From Phycisphaerales bacterium UBA2396 (lineage in GTDB: Bacteria > Planctomycetota > Phycisphaerae > Phycisphaerales > UBA1924): DNA of 43,921 bases. Shown here piece by piece: positions 33,442-41,553 of this stretch. The DNA lies in the NCBI GenBank assembly GCA_002343325.1, contig DDSG01000129.1:1-43921 (forward strand), written 5' to 3'. The notes under the pieces are model-generated. The model did not search any database. It worked only from the letters and a program-made list of their open reading frames with translations, and had not been told where the DNA came from. Position 1 is the first letter of the stretch. Each line of letters begins with the position of its first letter. Both the position numbers and the translations under genes were made by a program.

Positions 33442-36102
33442 TCATCGCAACCGCGCGGAGGCCAGGGGCATCACCCTCGCAAGGGCGGCCGCATCGTTGA
33501 TCTCGGTGTACAGCACCACGAGCCGATCCGCGGCCTTGCGGGTGAAGTGCGATGCATCGCCGCGGACGCCCCGAATCTCGGCGAGCGCACGCTCGAGCTC
33601 GCCGACCGCTTCGTCCCGCCGACCCATCCGCCGAAGGCAATCGCCGAGTTCGCCGCGGATCGTCGCGACCTGCAGCACCGCGGGCGGATCGACGGCCAGA
33701 GCGATCTCGAGCGCCTGGCGAAGGTTGGAGAGCGCATCCTCGCCCATGCCAAGGGCAGACTGAGCGGCACCCAGCGTTGCGAGCGCATCGGCAAAGTCCG
33801 GATGCCCGGCCCGACGCTGTTGACGAAGGATCGCAAGGGCGTTCTCGGCAAGCCGCCTCGACTCGGCGGCGTTGCCCAGAGCAAGCTCGGCCTGCGCCAC
33901 ACCCATCATGCTGGAGGCGACGAGGTGGTGCCCGCCCTTGAAAAGCCGTTCGCGGATCGTCATGGCTCGCGTGAAGGTCTCTTTGGCCCCTTGGTAGTCG
34001 CCCCGTTCGAGAAGGCAACTCGCGAGGTTCTGCGACGCGGCCGCCGTCCCGCCGTACGAATCGCCGCGGAGCTTGACGATCATGTCCAAGGCCTGTCTGA
34101 AGAGCGTCTCGGCCTGGTCGTAGTCCTCCGCCTCGACATAGGTCTTCGCCAGGTTGTTGAGCGACTGCGCGACCTCATCGTGCTCGGGCCCATAGAGCCG
34201 TCGGCGCATCTCGATCGCTTCGGTATAGAGCGTCCGCGACTCGTCGAGGCGTCCCATGCGCAGGTAGCACGCCGCCAGATGGGTCAAGCTGGTCGCCACG
34301 TCGCGATTGTCGCCCGGGAAGAGCGTCCGTCGCATCCCCAGCGAGCGGGAGTAGAGGCGTTCCGCGTCGGCGTATTGGCCTCGCCACCAGAGCGTGGCGG
34401 CGAGGTTGTGCAGGACGTTGGCCAGCTCCGCGTTGGGCGACTTGCTGATCGCGTCTCGCAGTTCGTACGCGCGGGTCAGGTTCGCCACCGCACGGTCATA
34501 ATTTCCGAGCTTTCGGTAGACCGTTCCGAGAATCTCACGGATCGAGGCCTCAGTCAGATCGGACTCGGGCGGGGACTTGTCAAGACGATCCGTCGCGGTG
34601 TCAAGGAACTGCCGGACCGTCGGCTCACCCTGGCGATCCGGATCGACCGACTCGAGCATGCTCGTAAAGAACTGGAGGTTCTGCTGCGCCTCGCGTTCGT
34701 TCTTGCGCGACTCATCGAGCGCCAGCTCGGTCTGTTTGGCGTTCTCGTTGGCGCGGTCTCGCTCCTCGATGATCCGGCGCACCAGCAGCGTGGACGTGCC
34801 CAGCAGCACCATCGCCGCCGTCGCGATCACCGCCGAGAGCGCCTGGTTCCGCTTGACCCAGCGCCACGAACGACCCGCGGGCCCCACGCGCCTTGCCACG
34901 ACGGGCATGTCCGCGAGGTACCGGCGGATGTCTTCGGCAAACGCCGCCGCGGTCGGATATCGCCGATCCGGCGCCTTTTCGAGCGCCTTGAGCAGCACGG
35001 CGTCCAAATCTCTGCTCAGCTTGGGCTTGTGCGTCGTCGCGGGCTTGGGGTCCTGATCCGAGATTCTCGCCAGGACATCGCGGAGCGACCCGCTATCCAC
35101 ATCGATCGGGAGCTTCCCAGTCACCAGTTCGTACGCGATGACGCCCAGCGAATAGACGTCGCTGCGCACGCTCGCCTGGTCCGCGTTGCCCGACGACTGC
35201 TCGGGCGACATGTACGCCACCGTGCCCAGAATCTGCCCCGGCTCGGACATCGTCAGCCCGCGCCGATCAGAATTGTCCTCCACACGCTTGGCAAGCCCGA
35301 AATCCAGCAGGTGGGGCTTGCCCTCCTCGTCCACCAGCACGTTGCTGGGCTTCAGGTCGCGGTGCAGCACGCCTCGCTGGTGCGCGTAGTCCACCGCGTC
35401 GCAGATCTGCGCCACGATGTCGAGCGTCCGCCGCACGTTGTCCGATCCCGGCGGCACGGCGTAGTCGAGCGACTTGCCCTCGACGTACTCCATCACGTAG
35501 AAGTACCGCCCGCGACGCACCCCGGAATCCATGATCGACACGATCGCCGGATGGTGCAGCGCCGCAACCACCTCGACCTCGCGTTCGAACCGCTTTCGGG
35601 CGGCCTCGGACCCGACGAACGAGTCGAGCATGAACTTGACCGCGACTCGCCGTCCCGTCGCCTGCTGCACGCCATCGAACACCACGCCCATCCCGCCGCG
35701 ACCCAGGCGACGCGTCAGCTCGTACCCCTCGATCACCGGGAACGCCGCGTCCGCAACACCCGAGGAGTTGAACGCGTCGGCCATGAACCCGGTCAGACCG
35801 TCCGACGGAATACTCCCAGAGCCCCCGATCAGCATCGCCGACATCGGGTCGACCTTGGTCGCCGGACCGGCCGCCGTCACGCGAGTGCCCAGATCATCAG
35901 TCGGCCTCGACGGGCGATCGATCGTCGCACGGAAATCCTCGGCGTCCGACGTCTTTGGCGGCTTCCCGGCGGCAACGGCGTCAGACGCGGACGCGGGCAC
36001 TGGCCGACGCGGCTCGATCACCGTCGGACGCTCGGCATCGACGCCCTCCGCCGGGCGCGGCGGCTGGTTGGGTTGGTCCGGGGATGGAGGTGGTGGCTTC
36101 AC
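33442..36102 (-). CDS. Membrane Ser/Thr protein kinase with periplasmic TPR repeats
   Basis: An 886-residue kinase. Residues 1-125 are Pro/Ser/Thr-rich and likely disordered. The kinase domain (about 125-400) is complete: Gly-loop LGRGGMGVVF near 131, VAVKF lysine near 153, HRDLKPSN near 246, DFGLAK near 268 and GTVAYMSPEQ near 292. A single membrane helix lies at about 419-440, followed by a charged coiled coil (about 442-475). At least seven TPR-type repeats run to the C-terminus (for example NLAATLWWRGQYADAERLYSRS, NLAKTYVEAEDYDQAETLFRQA). The layout suggests a receptor whose TPR part binds a partner. The start is a GTG without a clear ribosome site, so the N-terminus is uncertain. Such kinases are abundant in planctomycetes. 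Confidence 0.94.
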   Translation of the reverse strand: MKPPPPSPDQPNQPPRPAEGVDAERPTVIEPRRPVPASASDAVAAGKPPKTSDAEDFRATIDRPSRPTDDLGTRVTAAGPATKVDPMSAMLIGGSGSIPSDGLTGFMADAFNSSGVADAAFPVIEGYELTRRLGRGGMGVVFDGVQQATGRRVAVKFMLDSFVGSEAARKRFEREVEVVAALHHPAIVSIMDSGVRRGRYFYVMEYVEGKSLDYAVPPGSDNVRRTLDIVAQICDAVDYAHQRGVLHRDLKPSNVLVDEEGKPHLLDFGLAKRVEDNSDRRGLTMSEPGQILGTVAYMSPEQSSGNADQASVRSDVYSLGVIAYELVTGKLPIDVDSGSLRDVLARISDQDPKPATTHKPKLSRDLDAVLLKALEKAPDRRYPTAAAFAEDIRRYLADMPVVARRVGPAGRSWRWVKRNQALSAVIATAAMVLLGTSTLLVRRIIEERDRANENAKQTELALDESRKNEREAQQNLQFFTSMLESVDPDRQGEPTVRQFLDTATDRLDKSPPESDLTEASIREILGTVYRKLGNYDRAVANLTRAYELRDAISKSPNAELANVLHNLAATLWWRGQYADAERLYSRSLGMRRTLFPGDNRDVATSLTHLAACYLRMGRLDESRTLYTEAIEMRRRLYGPEHDEVAQSLNNLAKTYVEAEDYDQAETLFRQALDMIVKLRGDSYGGTAAASQNLASCLLERGDYQGAKETFTRAMTIRERLFKGGHHLVASSMMGVAQAELALGNAAESRRLAENALAILRQQRRAGHPDFADALATLGAAQSALGMGEDALSNLRQALEIALAVDPPAVLQVATIRGELGDCLRRMGRRDEAVGELERALAEIRGVRGDASHFTRKAADRLVVLYTEINDAAALARVMPLASARLR

Positions 36103-36236
36103 GGAATGGGAGAGGGGCGTGCATCCGGCGAGGGAAGCACGTCTGAGGAGTGTACCTCAGGGATCCTGCCCAAGAAAGACTGCGCCCCCGGGCGGGGGGC
36201 GATGGGCGACGAACGCAACGGCCGTCGGACACGCCG

Positions 36237-37076
<840 letters not shown>

Positions 37077-37197
37077 GAGTCCGCTCCTTGCGCACGTTCG
37101 TGCGCCCTTCATTCCCCGCACACCCGATCCACACCCAATCCCAACACTCACGAGACATCCGAACGTCGAGCCTCCGTGCCCGCGCCCGGTTCAGAGT

Positions 37198-37875
37198 CTA
37201 CCCGCGGCCGGTCAGACCGCCGGCGATGCCCAGAATGCCAAGCCCCACCGCTGTCCCGCTCAGCCACCCCGCCGAGGTCGATGCCCACACTCCCGCGTAG
37301 CGATCCAGCCGGTCAAATGCGTCCGGACCGATCTCGCAACGATGCTCCTCGGACTGCGATCCCTTCCCCAGCCAGCACCGGAGCACCCCCACCACGATCG
37401 GCCTGGCGACCACCACCACCAGCCCGCCCCCCGAACCGCGTGCCTTGCCCGACCCCTTCATGACCGCCCCCGCCGCCCGCTCACAGACCGCGGTCCACGA
37501 CTCACCCTCCGGAGGAACCACGGCCGCACCGTCCTGCTCCCACCCGCGGCACGCCTTGGGGCAGCGTCCGAGAAGCTCCTCCCGCCGTGCACCTTCCCAC
37601 AGGCCCAGGTCCATTTCCGCAAGATCGGGCATCACCCGCACCTTGGCCCCACGCGCCCTGGCGATCACGTCCGCCGCAGACTTTGACGCCCCATCCGGCC
37701 CGCACAAGACCACCGCGATCGATTCGCTCGCGAGCCGCTCCGCATGGGCCTTCGCTTTGAGTTCGCCCAACGGCGACAACCCAAGGTCCGCCCGACCTCC
37801 CAGCCGGCCTTGCTCATCCCACAGCGTGGGACCCGCCGCCAGCAGCACGACCTCGCCTGTCTTTCCGTCCGCCAT
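37198..37875 (-). CDS. Histidine-phosphatase-fold protein lacking the catalytic residues
   Basis: A 225-residue protein that follows the phosphoglycerate-mutase/histidine-phosphatase pattern but has lost its active site. Where the family reads Leu-Val-Arg-His-Gly-Glu-Thr, this reads LLAAGPT. The stretch GRLGGRADLGLSPLGE then matches well. At the second arginine site the family SSPLLRARQTA is CGPDGASKSAA. The conserved Glu and WEG (LAEMDLGLWEG) remain. The C-terminal His motif is VVVVARPIV. Both catalytic histidines and both arginines are therefore gone. The C-terminus ends in a Gly-rich hydrophobic stretch (about 203-223) that may be a membrane anchor. I chose the ATG at 37875; the frame extends to an ATG at 38046 with AGGA upstream, but the extra part does not look like protein. 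It lies upstream of accD. Confidence 0.75.
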   Translation of the reverse strand: MADGKTGEVVLLAAGPTLWDEQGRLGGRADLGLSPLGELKAKAHAERLASESIAVVLCGPDGASKSAADVIARARGAKVRVMPDLAEMDLGLWEGARREELLGRCPKACRGWEQDGAAVVPPEGESWTAVCERAAGAVMKGSGKARGSGGGLVVVVARPIVVGVLRCWLGKGSQSEEHRCEIGPDAFDRLDRYAGVWASTSAGWLSGTAVGLGILGIAGGLTGRG

Positions 37876-38086
37876 CGGGGCTTGCTCGCCGACCCGTGCC
37901 CGTGCCGCCCCACCGGAGAGCGGCCCGCACACAGCACGACCCGCGAAAGTCCGAGGGGCTCGCCCCGGGACTTCTCGCGGGAACAGTGTATCCGAAGGGC
38001 CCCTGCGAGCAACGGCCGAGAAGCGAGCTTGGGCACACCCGATCATATTCCTATCAAGAAGCGGCGAATCCCGACCACACCGCCCT

Positions 38087-38332
38087 TTACGAGTGGTCCT
38101 TGGGCAACTTGCCCTTTGTGCCGGCGGCGATCAGGCGCTCGGCGTCGGCGGGGCTGATGGAGCCCTCGGCCACGTACGCCGCGATCTCGCGTCTGGACTC
38201 TTCCAAAGCTCTGGTCTGGCTCACCTTGCGCCAATTGGAGCAGATGACCGAGACCGTGAGGAAGCCGAAGATGATCATCACGATCATGACGGCCGTCTCG
38301 GAATCCTGCATGGCCAACAGATGGAACGGCAT
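38087..38332 (-). CDS. Small membrane protein with SHOCT-like tail (second of a tandem pair)
   Basis: An 81-residue protein: a short N-terminus, a hydrophobic helix at about residues 13-33 (VMIVMIIFGFLTVSVI), a basic linker and a C-terminal helical hairpin (SRREIAAYVAEGSISPADAERLIAAG) like a SHOCT or PspB-type module. The ATG at 38332 is preceded by AGGAGG, a strong site. It lies 13 bases after its paralogue. The function is unknown; a membrane-bound regulator is inference. Confidence 0.82.
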   Translation of the reverse strand: MPFHLLAMQDSETAVMIVMIIFGFLTVSVICSNWRKVSQTRALEESRREIAAYVAEGSISPADAERLIAAGTKGKLPKDHS

Positions 38333-38345
38333 GGGGGACCCTCCT

Positions 38346-38579
38346 TTAGTCGTGTGAACCCGCGCGCACCATGCGTTCACCTTGCTCGGGCGACATCGAG
38401 CCCTCGGCGATGTAGGCGGCGATCTCTCGCTTGGTGCGCTCGCGGGCGACGGTCTTGATGACACCAGCCACCGACCGAACGATCACGATGGCCAGCACAA
38501 ACCCGAGAAACAGCACCCAGCCGAAGTAATCTCCTCTGGCGATCTCGGCCCAGAACCCCTGCGTTTCAGTGATGCCCAT
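38346..38579 (-). CDS. Small membrane protein with SHOCT-like tail (first of a tandem pair)
   Basis: A 77-residue protein with a hydrophobic helix at about residues 21-42 (FGWVLFLGFVLAIVIVRSVAG) and the tail TKREIAAYIAEGSMSPEQGERM, clearly paralogous to the next gene's tail. ATG at 38579 has GGAGG about 9 bases upstream; an in-frame ATG at 38597 lacks support. It is divergent from aat with 72 bases between. Confidence 0.82.
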   Translation of the reverse strand: MGITETQGFWAEIARGDYFGWVLFLGFVLAIVIVRSVAGVIKTVARERTKREIAAYIAEGSMSPEQGERMVRAGSHD

Positions 38580-38651
38580 GGCGAGTGACCTCCACACCCA
38601 ATCATTAGGGGGTTCGTTCCCTCGGTTTCATGGCCCACTGAGGAGGGCCCG

Positions 38652-39380
38652 ATGAGCGAGTCTCGACCGGATCTGGCCGACCCGCGGAAGCTCTCGGGGC
38701 TCACGCCACCCGAGCAGCGCGTGGTCGGCTGGATCCTGGGGATGTACGCCCGGGGGTGGTTCCCGATGGCGCCCGACGCACAGTCGGACGTGGACTGGGT
38801 GCAGCCGCACGAGCGAGCGTTGGTGCCGCTTGGCGTCGGTGAGCTTCATGTTCCACGATCGTTGAGGCAGCGAGCACGGCGTGGCGGCTTTGAGATCCGT
38901 GCGGACACCGCCTTCGAGCTCGTCCTGGCGGCGTGCGCCGAGGATCGCCCGGGCGACGACGGCGGTACCTGGATCAACCCGCAGATCCGCGCGTGGTACC
39001 CCCTCCTCCACAAGGCCGGGGCAGCCCACAGCGTCGAGGCCTGGATCGGAGACCGGCTTGTCGGCGGGCTGTACGGCGTCTCGATCGGGCGCACGTTCTG
39101 CGGCGAGTCGATGTTCTCTCGCCCGCGGGAAGGGGGCACCGACGCGAGCAAGGTCTGCCTGCTGTACCTCATCGCGCACCTTCGACGGCGCGGGTACACG
39201 CTGCTCGATTCGCAGCTTGAGAACCCCCACATGGCTCAGTTCGGCGTGGTGCGGATGCCGGCCGAGGAATACGTTCTCGCGATGCAGGCCGGGCTTGGCC
39301 CACCTCAATTCGAGCCCTTTCACGCCTCGATCAGCGACATGCCGGAACTCATGCCGAGCCGCGCCAAGGATCACACATGA
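38652..39380 (+). CDS. aat: Leucyl/phenylalanyl-tRNA--protein transferase
   Basis: A 242-residue enzyme that adds Leu or Phe to N-terminal Lys/Arg of proteins, marking them for ClpS/ClpAP (N-end rule). Family landmarks are MYARGWFPMA near residue 31, TWINPQI(R/A)WY near 105, GDRLVGGLYGVSIGRTFCGESMFS near 132, SKVCLLYLIAHLRRRGYTLLDSQ near 163 and HMAQFG. GAGGAGGGC precedes the ATG. It overlaps the following lipoprotein gene by 4 bases. Confidence 0.95.
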   Translation: MSESRPDLADPRKLSGLTPPEQRVVGWILGMYARGWFPMAPDAQSDVDWVQPHERALVPLGVGELHVPRSLRQRARRGGFEIRADTAFELVLAACAEDRPGDDGGTWINPQIRAWYPLLHKAGAAHSVEAWIGDRLVGGLYGVSIGRTFCGESMFSRPREGGTDASKVCLLYLIAHLRRRGYTLLDSQLENPHMAQFGVVRMPAEEYVLAMQAGLGPPQFEPFHASISDMPELMPSRAKDHT

Positions 39381-39994
39381 AGTCTGCCGCTCTTCGACTT
39401 TCTGGCTTGTGCGTGGCCGCCGTGTTGATCGCTTTCGGCTCGGCATGCGAGAGCTCGTCGTGGCAGCGTCATCTGTCGCGGGGCCCCGACGCGGCGGCGG
39501 CGCTGCCCGAGACCGATGCGGTGCGCATCCGTCAGGTGCCTTGGGAGCGCATCGAGGAAACGCTCGGGACGATCCGCGCGGAAGTGGCGGCGAGCGATGT
39601 GCACCCGGACGAATGGCCGGAGGAGCGTCGGCAGGCACAGAAAGCGACATTGCTGCGCGGGCTGCAGATCAGCGAGCCCCCCGAGGGCGTGCTGGTCGTG
39701 GGCAGCAGCGAGTTTCGCACGACGAGCAATCCCGGCGATGAGGAGTCGTTGCGGCGGGTGGCCCGGTCGCTGGGCGCCGACACCGTGGTCTGGTCGAGCC
39801 GATTGCTCGGCAAGGCCGACAAGGTGATCCAGGAGCCCGTCAGCGGCTGGACAACAGGCACCGTCTGGTCACGTGACGCGGACGGGAAGCTCCGCCCGAG
39901 GTCGCAGAACGAGCACACGACCGCCTGGGTGCCGGTGGTCGTCCGGGCGGACGAAACGGGCTACGTCGCGTTTTTCCTTCGAACCCGCGGGTAG
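39377..39994 (+). CDS. Probable lipoprotein of unknown function
   Basis: A 205-residue protein starting at the ATG that overlaps the aat stop, so translationally coupled to it. A signal peptide ends at Phe-Gly-Ser-Ala-Cys with Cys24 as probable lipid site (Gly at -3 is less usual). The mature part has a beta-alpha pattern (GVLVVGSSEFRTTS; ARSLGADTVVWSSRLLGK; TAWVPVVVRADETGYVAFFLR) seen in small exported planctomycete proteins. No family is recognised, and a functional link to Aat is not obvious. Confidence 0.82.
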   Translation: MKSAALRLSGLCVAAVLIAFGSACESSSWQRHLSRGPDAAAALPETDAVRIRQVPWERIEETLGTIRAEVAASDVHPDEWPEERRQAQKATLLRGLQISEPPEGVLVVGSSEFRTTSNPGDEESLRRVARSLGADTVVWSSRLLGKADKVIQEPVSGWTTGTVWSRDADGKLRPRSQNEHTTAWVPVVVRADETGYVAFFLRTRG

Positions 39995-40116
39995 ACCCCC
40001 ACTTATCAGCTTTTCCACACGACCCTCTCCGTCGTCTCAGGGGGGCTATCCTGCACGCCCGTCCGTTCTGGACGTGGCGTGTTGACTTCACTCTTTTTGA
40101 TTGAGGAGGGTTTGTG

Positions 40117-40950
40117 ATGCGTGGCGGCATGGCGGTGTTGATCGCATTGAGTTCGGCGGGTCTCGCCCAGGCGGGCGCCGAGCTGGACCACCGGATCTCT
40201 CTGGCGAGCACGATGGCCTTTGATCCGGCGGCCCAGCCCGCGGGCGAAGCAAAGGCCGAGGCCCCCAAGGCCGAGCTCTCGTTCTGGGAAGGATGGAAGC
40301 GCAACGTCGACCTCGGGCTCAACGGCTCGGACGGCAACAGCCAGACGCTCAACGTGCGCGTGGCGGTCGGCACAGAGCGCAAGAGCGATCGTCTGGAGAC
40401 CAAGGCGGGGATCAGCTATGTCGTCGCTCGCGACGACAACCGCACGACCAAGAGCCGTGGCGAGGGCTTCGTCTTCAACAACTGGCTCTTCGGCGCCGAC
40501 AGCCGCTGGGGCTTGTTCGGCCAGGCGAAGGCCGAGTACGACGAGTTCCAGGCGTGGGACTGGCGTCTGTCCGGCGCGTTCGGTCCGTCGTACATGATCA
40601 TCAAGGAAGAGAACACGACGCTGCGGGGCCGGGTCGGTGTGGCGTTCAGCTACGAGACGGGCGGCGAGCTGCAGGACGAGAAGGTTTCTCCCGAACTCGA
40701 CCTGGGTCTTGATTTCGCCCACACGTTCAAGGAAGGGCACAAGCTCTTCGCCAACGCGGACTACTACCCGAGCCTCGACGAGTTCCCGGCGTATCGCGCC
40801 GTGGCGCAGGCGGGCTACGAGATCCTGCTGAGCAAGGAGAACAACCTGGTGCTCAAGCTCGGCCTGCAGGACCGCTACGACAGCACCCCGGGCGTGGGCT
40901 TCCGCCGCAACGACCTCGAGTACTTCGTGACGCTGTCTTTCAACTTCTAA
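40117..40950 (+). CDS. DUF481-type outer-membrane beta-barrel protein
   Basis: A 277-residue exported protein with a signal peptide ending at Ala-Gln-Ala-Gly (residue 20). After a short Ala/Glu/Lys linker, the body consists of alternating beta strands starting RNVDLGLNGSDGNSQTLNVRVAVG, with paired strands to the end. The C-terminus is LEYFVTLSFNF, ending in Phe as outer-membrane barrels do. The pattern fits DUF481 (YdiY-like). ATG at 40117 is preferred over GTG at 40114 because GAGGAGGG ends 6 bases before it. The presence of an outer-membrane barrel fits a diderm envelope. The cargo is unknown. Confidence 0.85.
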   Translation: MRGGMAVLIALSSAGLAQAGAELDHRISLASTMAFDPAAQPAGEAKAEAPKAELSFWEGWKRNVDLGLNGSDGNSQTLNVRVAVGTERKSDRLETKAGISYVVARDDNRTTKSRGEGFVFNNWLFGADSRWGLFGQAKAEYDEFQAWDWRLSGAFGPSYMIIKEENTTLRGRVGVAFSYETGGELQDEKVSPELDLGLDFAHTFKEGHKLFANADYYPSLDEFPAYRAVAQAGYEILLSKENNLVLKLGLQDRYDSTPGVGFRRNDLEYFVTLSFNF

Positions 40951-41033
40951 GGCCGGTCTTTTTCGCGTGAGCATTCGATTGGAACCAACGGCGGCCGCCC
41001 GTCGGGCGACCCCGGCACACAAGGAGATCAACC

Positions 41034-41447
41034 GTGGGACTTCTCGGAGAATTTCGTGACTTTGCGATGCGCGGCAACGTCGTCGACATGGCGGTGGGCG
41101 TCATCATCGGCGGCACCTTCGGCAAGATCGTCAGCACGCTCGTCGACAAGGTGATGATGCCCCCGATCGGCTACGCCACCGGCGGCGTCGACTTCAAGGA
41201 CAAGGTCCTCACGCTCGTCAAGGCGGGCGAGATGGGCGCGACCAAGGACGTCGTGATCGGCTACGGCGAGTTCATCAACACCGTCATCCAGTTTGTCATC
41301 GTCGCCTTCTGCCTCTTCATGGTGATCAAGGCCATGAACGCCGCCAAGAACCGCTTCGAGAAGCAGAAGGAGGCCGCCCCGCCCCCGGCCCCGCCGGCCA
41401 GCGAGGTCTACCTCAAGGAAATCCGCGACCTGCTCGCCAAGCGCTGA
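41034..41447 (+). CDS. mscL: Large-conductance mechanosensitive channel MscL
   Basis: A 137-residue inner-membrane channel that opens under high membrane tension to release solutes during osmotic downshock. The N-terminal MGLLGEFRDFAMRGNVVDMAVGVIIGGTFGKIV is the conserved amphipathic helix and pore-lining helix 1, and INTVIQFVIVAFCLFMVIKAMN is helix 2. The C-terminal helix SEVYLKEIRDLLAKR forms the cytoplasmic bundle; a Pro/Ala-rich linker precedes it. GTG start at 41034, with AAGGAG upstream. Confidence 0.97.
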   Translation: MGLLGEFRDFAMRGNVVDMAVGVIIGGTFGKIVSTLVDKVMMPPIGYATGGVDFKDKVLTLVKAGEMGATKDVVIGYGEFINTVIQFVIVAFCLFMVIKAMNAAKNRFEKQKEAAPPPAPPASEVYLKEIRDLLAKR

Positions 41448-41481
41448 GCCCTCGCGTTCTCTCGATCGTCAAACAAGCCGT

Positions 41482-41513
41482 GCCCGTCCCTTGCCGGGGG
41501 CGGGCCCGCTTTC
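41482..41513 (+). terminator. Probable terminator after mscL
   Basis: A 9-bp stem (41482-41490 with 41497-41505, one G-T pair) and 6-base loop, then CCGCTTTCTT. The T-run is interrupted, so strength is uncertain. Confidence 0.6.
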
Positions 41514-41553
41514 TTGTTCAACCTCACCGTCGATCGTCCTTCCGCGGGCCCCT

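Noticed and set aside
37876..38046. Longer N-terminus of the phosphatase-like protein from the ATG at 38046
   Set aside because: The extra 57 residues are compositionally like non-coding frame and precede the family's normal beginning, although an AGGA lies upstream; not fully excluded.
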